Below are positions 61,968 through 64,000 of a DNA stretch of 64,000 nucleotides, piece after piece (position 1 is the stretch's first letter; each line of letters opens with the position of its first letter). A program made the translations under genes and the position numbers. The stretch lies in assembly GCF_021390435.2 (NCBI RefSeq), contig NZ_JAJVCN010000001.1:2790001-2854000 (forward strand), in the 5' to 3' direction. The notes beneath the pieces were generated by a model, which was given only the letters and a program-made list of their open reading frames with translations, made no database searches and had not been told where the DNA came from. The DNA comes from Kibdelosporangium philippinense (GTDB taxonomy: Bacteria > Actinomycetota > Actinomycetes > Mycobacteriales > Pseudonocardiaceae).

Positions 61968-62885
61968 CTAAGTGGACGCAGAAGCAAGAAAACGGTCGAT
62001 CTGTTCGGCGGAAGGTGCTGTGGCTGGGCCGGTTTCCAGAACCGACAACGCGGCAGCCGCGTTCGCTCGGACCGCCGCGGTGGCCAGGTCGGCACCGGCG
62101 AGCAACGCTGCGGCGAGGACGCCGCAATGGGTGTCACCGGCGCCGTTGGTGTCGACAGGGGTCACGGGAAAGCCTGGTACTACGGCGATGTTCCCGTCGT
62201 GGGCGAGTACACAGCCCTCAGCACCGTTACGGATGACGACAGCTGAACCAGGCTTGAGCCGGGACAACAGTGTCTTTGCCGCCGTTGGGATGTCCGTCTC
62301 TCCGCTGAGCGAACGTGCTTCGGCAGCGTTGGCGGACAAAATGTCTACTGTGGACAGAATTTCCGTCAGGACAGCCTCGGTGGCGAGTGGTCCCGGGTCG
62401 AAGAGCACACGCGGCCCTTCAAGACCGGGCAACCAGTCGCGCAACGCCGCCCGGTTGGATTCGTGCATGAAGCTGTATCCGGTGACGTACACCAGGTCTT
62501 CCGCTTCGGTGTCGACGCTGGACAGCTGATCTGGCAGCAACCGGCCTTCCGCGCCCGTCCCGGTCACGAACGTGCGCTCGCCGGTCGCGTCCACGAGTGC
62601 CACGCACACGCCGGTGTCCTGTGCGGCATTGGGTTGCTGGGCCGTTTCGATGCCTTCGGCGGCGAGTGCGGCCCGCGCCTGGTCGCCGAATCGGCCTGTG
62701 CCATGGGCTCCGGCGTAGACGACCCGCGCGCCCGAGCGGGCAGCTGCCGCCATGACGTTAAAGCCGCCGCCGGGGAAGAGGCCGGTTTCCGAGGCCAGCA
62801 TGTCGCCGCCGGGCGCGGGCACTGCGGGCACGCGCATCACCAAGTCGATGATGACCTGTCCTGTGTGGACGAGACGGCCCGTCAT
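61968..62885 (-). CDS. PfkB family sugar/nucleoside kinase
   Basis: 305-residue ribokinase-like enzyme: GQVIIDLVMRVPAVPAPGGDMLA, FPGGGFNVMAAAARSG, GAHGTGRFGDQARAALAAEGI, YVTGYSFMHESNRAAL, ANAAEARSLSG and the catalytic DTNGAGDTHCGVLAAALLAG. The ATG at 62885 lies in an ATGA overlap with the upstream permease gene, so kinase and transporter are coupled; a nucleoside or ribosyl substrate imported by the NCS1 permease is the most natural reading. Pseudouridine or adenosine-like kinases are candidates, but the sequence does not decide. Confidence 0.88.
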   Translation of the reverse strand: MTGRLVHTGQVIIDLVMRVPAVPAPGGDMLASETGLFPGGGFNVMAAAARSGARVVYAGAHGTGRFGDQARAALAAEGIETAQQPNAAQDTGVCVALVDATGERTFVTGTGAEGRLLPDQLSSVDTEAEDLVYVTGYSFMHESNRAALRDWLPGLEGPRVLFDPGPLATEAVLTEILSTVDILSANAAEARSLSGETDIPTAAKTLLSRLKPGSAVVIRNGAEGCVLAHDGNIAVVPGFPVTPVDTNGAGDTHCGVLAAALLAGADLATAAVRANAAAALSVLETGPATAPSAEQIDRFLASAST

Positions 62886-64000
62886 CGGGCTTCCTCCGGC
62901 CGAGCGCCGCCGAGCAGGGCGTACAGGCCCGCGGCCACGGCGAACGTGATCACCCAGCCGAGGCCGTTCTCGGCGGGCCAACTGTCGGCGAGCAGGCCGG
63001 TGAACCAGGGGTTGTCGCTTGGCCCCGCGGTCGTGAATTGGTAGCCCACCACGATGGCCACGGCCCACGCCGAGAGCGCCCTGAGCTCAACTCCGCCGCG
63101 GTACCAGTAGCGGCTGGTGCGGCGCATGTCCATCAGCGCGTCCGGGTCGTAGGTCCTCCGGCGCACCATGTCGATCGTGAACACTCCGACCCATGCGGTG
63201 ATCGGCACGGCGAGCATGCTGATGAACGCGATGAACGGGTCGTAGAAGTTGTCCGCGACAAGCATGAAGTAGATCGAGCCCACGGTGGTCACCAGGACGT
63301 CGACCACGACGGCGTAAACACGCTTGATGCGGATGCCCAAAGTCAGCGTGGTCAGCCCGGCCGAGTACACCGACAAGTGATTCGACAGCAACAGACCGCC
63401 GAACGCGGCGATCAGATAGGGCACCGCCATCCACGCAGGCAGCATCGCCCGGATCGCGGCGACCGGATCCCCGGCTTGGGCCAGCGCCGGATCGCCCGCG
63501 GACAGCAGACTGCCAAGGGAAATCAGGAGTACCAAGGGGATTCCGGCACCGGCCGCCGCCGACGCGACGAGCGATCCCGCACGCACCGCGGGATGCTGAT
63601 AGCGCGACATGTCGGCGGAGGCGTTGGCCCAGCCGATGCCTGTGCCTGCGGCGATCGTCCCGATCCCGGCGATCATCGCGCCAACGGAGGCGGACGGTGC
63701 CTCGGTGACGGCGTTCCAGTCCACAGTGGCCACAAGGCCGATCCCGACGACGATGTTCAACGCACCGAAGATCCAGGTCGCCCACCGCTGCACGGCGACG
63801 AGCACGCGATGCCCGAGGCCGGACACGATCACCGTGAAGATGACGAACACCGCGATGCACAGGATCGTCAGGACGGGCACAGACTTGGCGGTCGACTCGG
63901 TGCCGAACACGATGGCGAACAACGACAGCAGCGCGAACGCGGCCGTTGTCGTGTTCACGGTCTCCCAGCCCAGCCTGGAGATCAGCGAAACCGCGGTCGG
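62882..64000 (-). CDS. NCS1-family cytosine/purine/nucleoside permease, C-terminal part
   Basis: The gene runs off the window end; at least 373 codons are present. It has about nine visible membrane segments, including FALLSLFAIVFGTESTAKSVPVLTILC, GALNIVVGIGLVATVDW, IAGIGTIAAGTGIGWANASADMSRYQHP, LVLLISLGSLL and FISMLAVPITAWVGVF. The GWANASADMSRY segment is the CodB/NCS1 substrate region. It imports nucleobases or nucleosides with a cation. A GTG at 63958 is open in frame upstream too (PTAVSLISRLGWETVNTT), so it is not the true start. It is coupled to the PfkB kinase. Confidence 0.88.
   Translation of the reverse strand, partial: PTAVSLISRLGWETVNTTTAAFALLSLFAIVFGTESTAKSVPVLTILCIAVFVIFTVIVSGLGHRVLVAVQRWATWIFGALNIVVGIGLVATVDWNAVTEAPSASVGAMIAGIGTIAAGTGIGWANASADMSRYQHPAVRAGSLVASAAAGAGIPLVLLISLGSLLSAGDPALAQAGDPVAAIRAMLPAWMAVPYLIAAFGGLLLSNHLSVYSAGLTTLTLGIRIKRVYAVVVDVLVTTVGSIYFMLVADNFYDPFIAFISMLAVPITAWVGVFTIDMVRRRTYDPDALMDMRRTSRYWYRGGVELRALSAWAVAIVVGYQFTTAGPSDNPWFTGLLADSWPAENGLGWVITFAVAAGLYALLGGARPEEAR

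Overview
The window is 64 kb of high-GC DNA with many GTG starts, four-base ATGA/GTGA gene overlaps and typical actinobacterial families: a SpoIIE phosphatase with an RsbW-like partner, NarL-type two-component genes, tandem GNATs and an LLM flavoprotein. A VanA-type D-Ala-D-Lac ligase homologue and the overall gene style suggest an actinomycete of the order Pseudonocardiales (Amycolatopsis/Kibdelosporangium-like). That placement is inference; there is no rRNA or other marker gene here.

Layout. 1-5.3 kb: stress genes (anti-sigma ATPase fragment, manganese catalase, YhdF-like SDR, SpoIIE phosphatase, hemerythrin-like protein, PPK2). 5.3-17.2 kb: a tightly packed thirteen-gene plus-strand operon. 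It encodes UDP-xylose synthesis (Ugd plus a UDP-glucuronate decarboxylase), an NDP-heptose pathway (GmhA, a split HldE as separate kinase and nucleotidylyltransferase, GmhB), an O-carbamoyltransferase, an SDR and five glycosyltransferases, two of them heptosyltransferase-like GT9 proteins. This is the most interesting system in the window, because it is an LPS-style heptose pathway in a monoderm. An IS1182-type element sits exactly at the stop codon of its last gene.

19.2-39.4 kb: an accessory region full of decay. It has two intact regulator/transporter or enzyme groups, an arsenic block (arsR, arsM, arsC), a MerR/YnfA pair, AlkA, two GNATs and an aldo/keto reductase. Among them lie broken genes: a TetR lacking its DNA-binding domain, a frameshifted SDR, a frameshifted MFS pump, remnants of a quinone oxidoreductase, an esterase, a lanthipeptide synthetase and a nucleotidyltransferase, and a flavoprotein that has lost its FAD motif. 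A frameshifted IS1380-type element and an orphan VanA-type ligase are also here. A recurring palindrome resembling TGGACTATTTAGTCCA sits near several genes between 21.5 and 27.4 kb and suggests a TetR-type regulon.

39.4-52.4 kb: paired CNNM/CorC membrane proteins, a CDF metal exporter, a cupin, a MauE remnant, a large secreted PKD-domain protein and a smaller secreted protein homologous to its C-terminal domain, an LLM oxidoreductase, a secreted endonuclease/exonuclease/phosphatase-fold protein and two GNAT proteins. 52.4-64 kb: a LysR regulator divergent from a metallo-beta-lactamase-fold/SDR/SDR set, a BisC-type molybdoenzyme, a GT87-type membrane mannosyltransferase, a NarL-type two-component pair, and a PfkB kinase coupled to an NCS1 permease that runs off the window end. 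No tRNA, rRNA or CRISPR array was seen.
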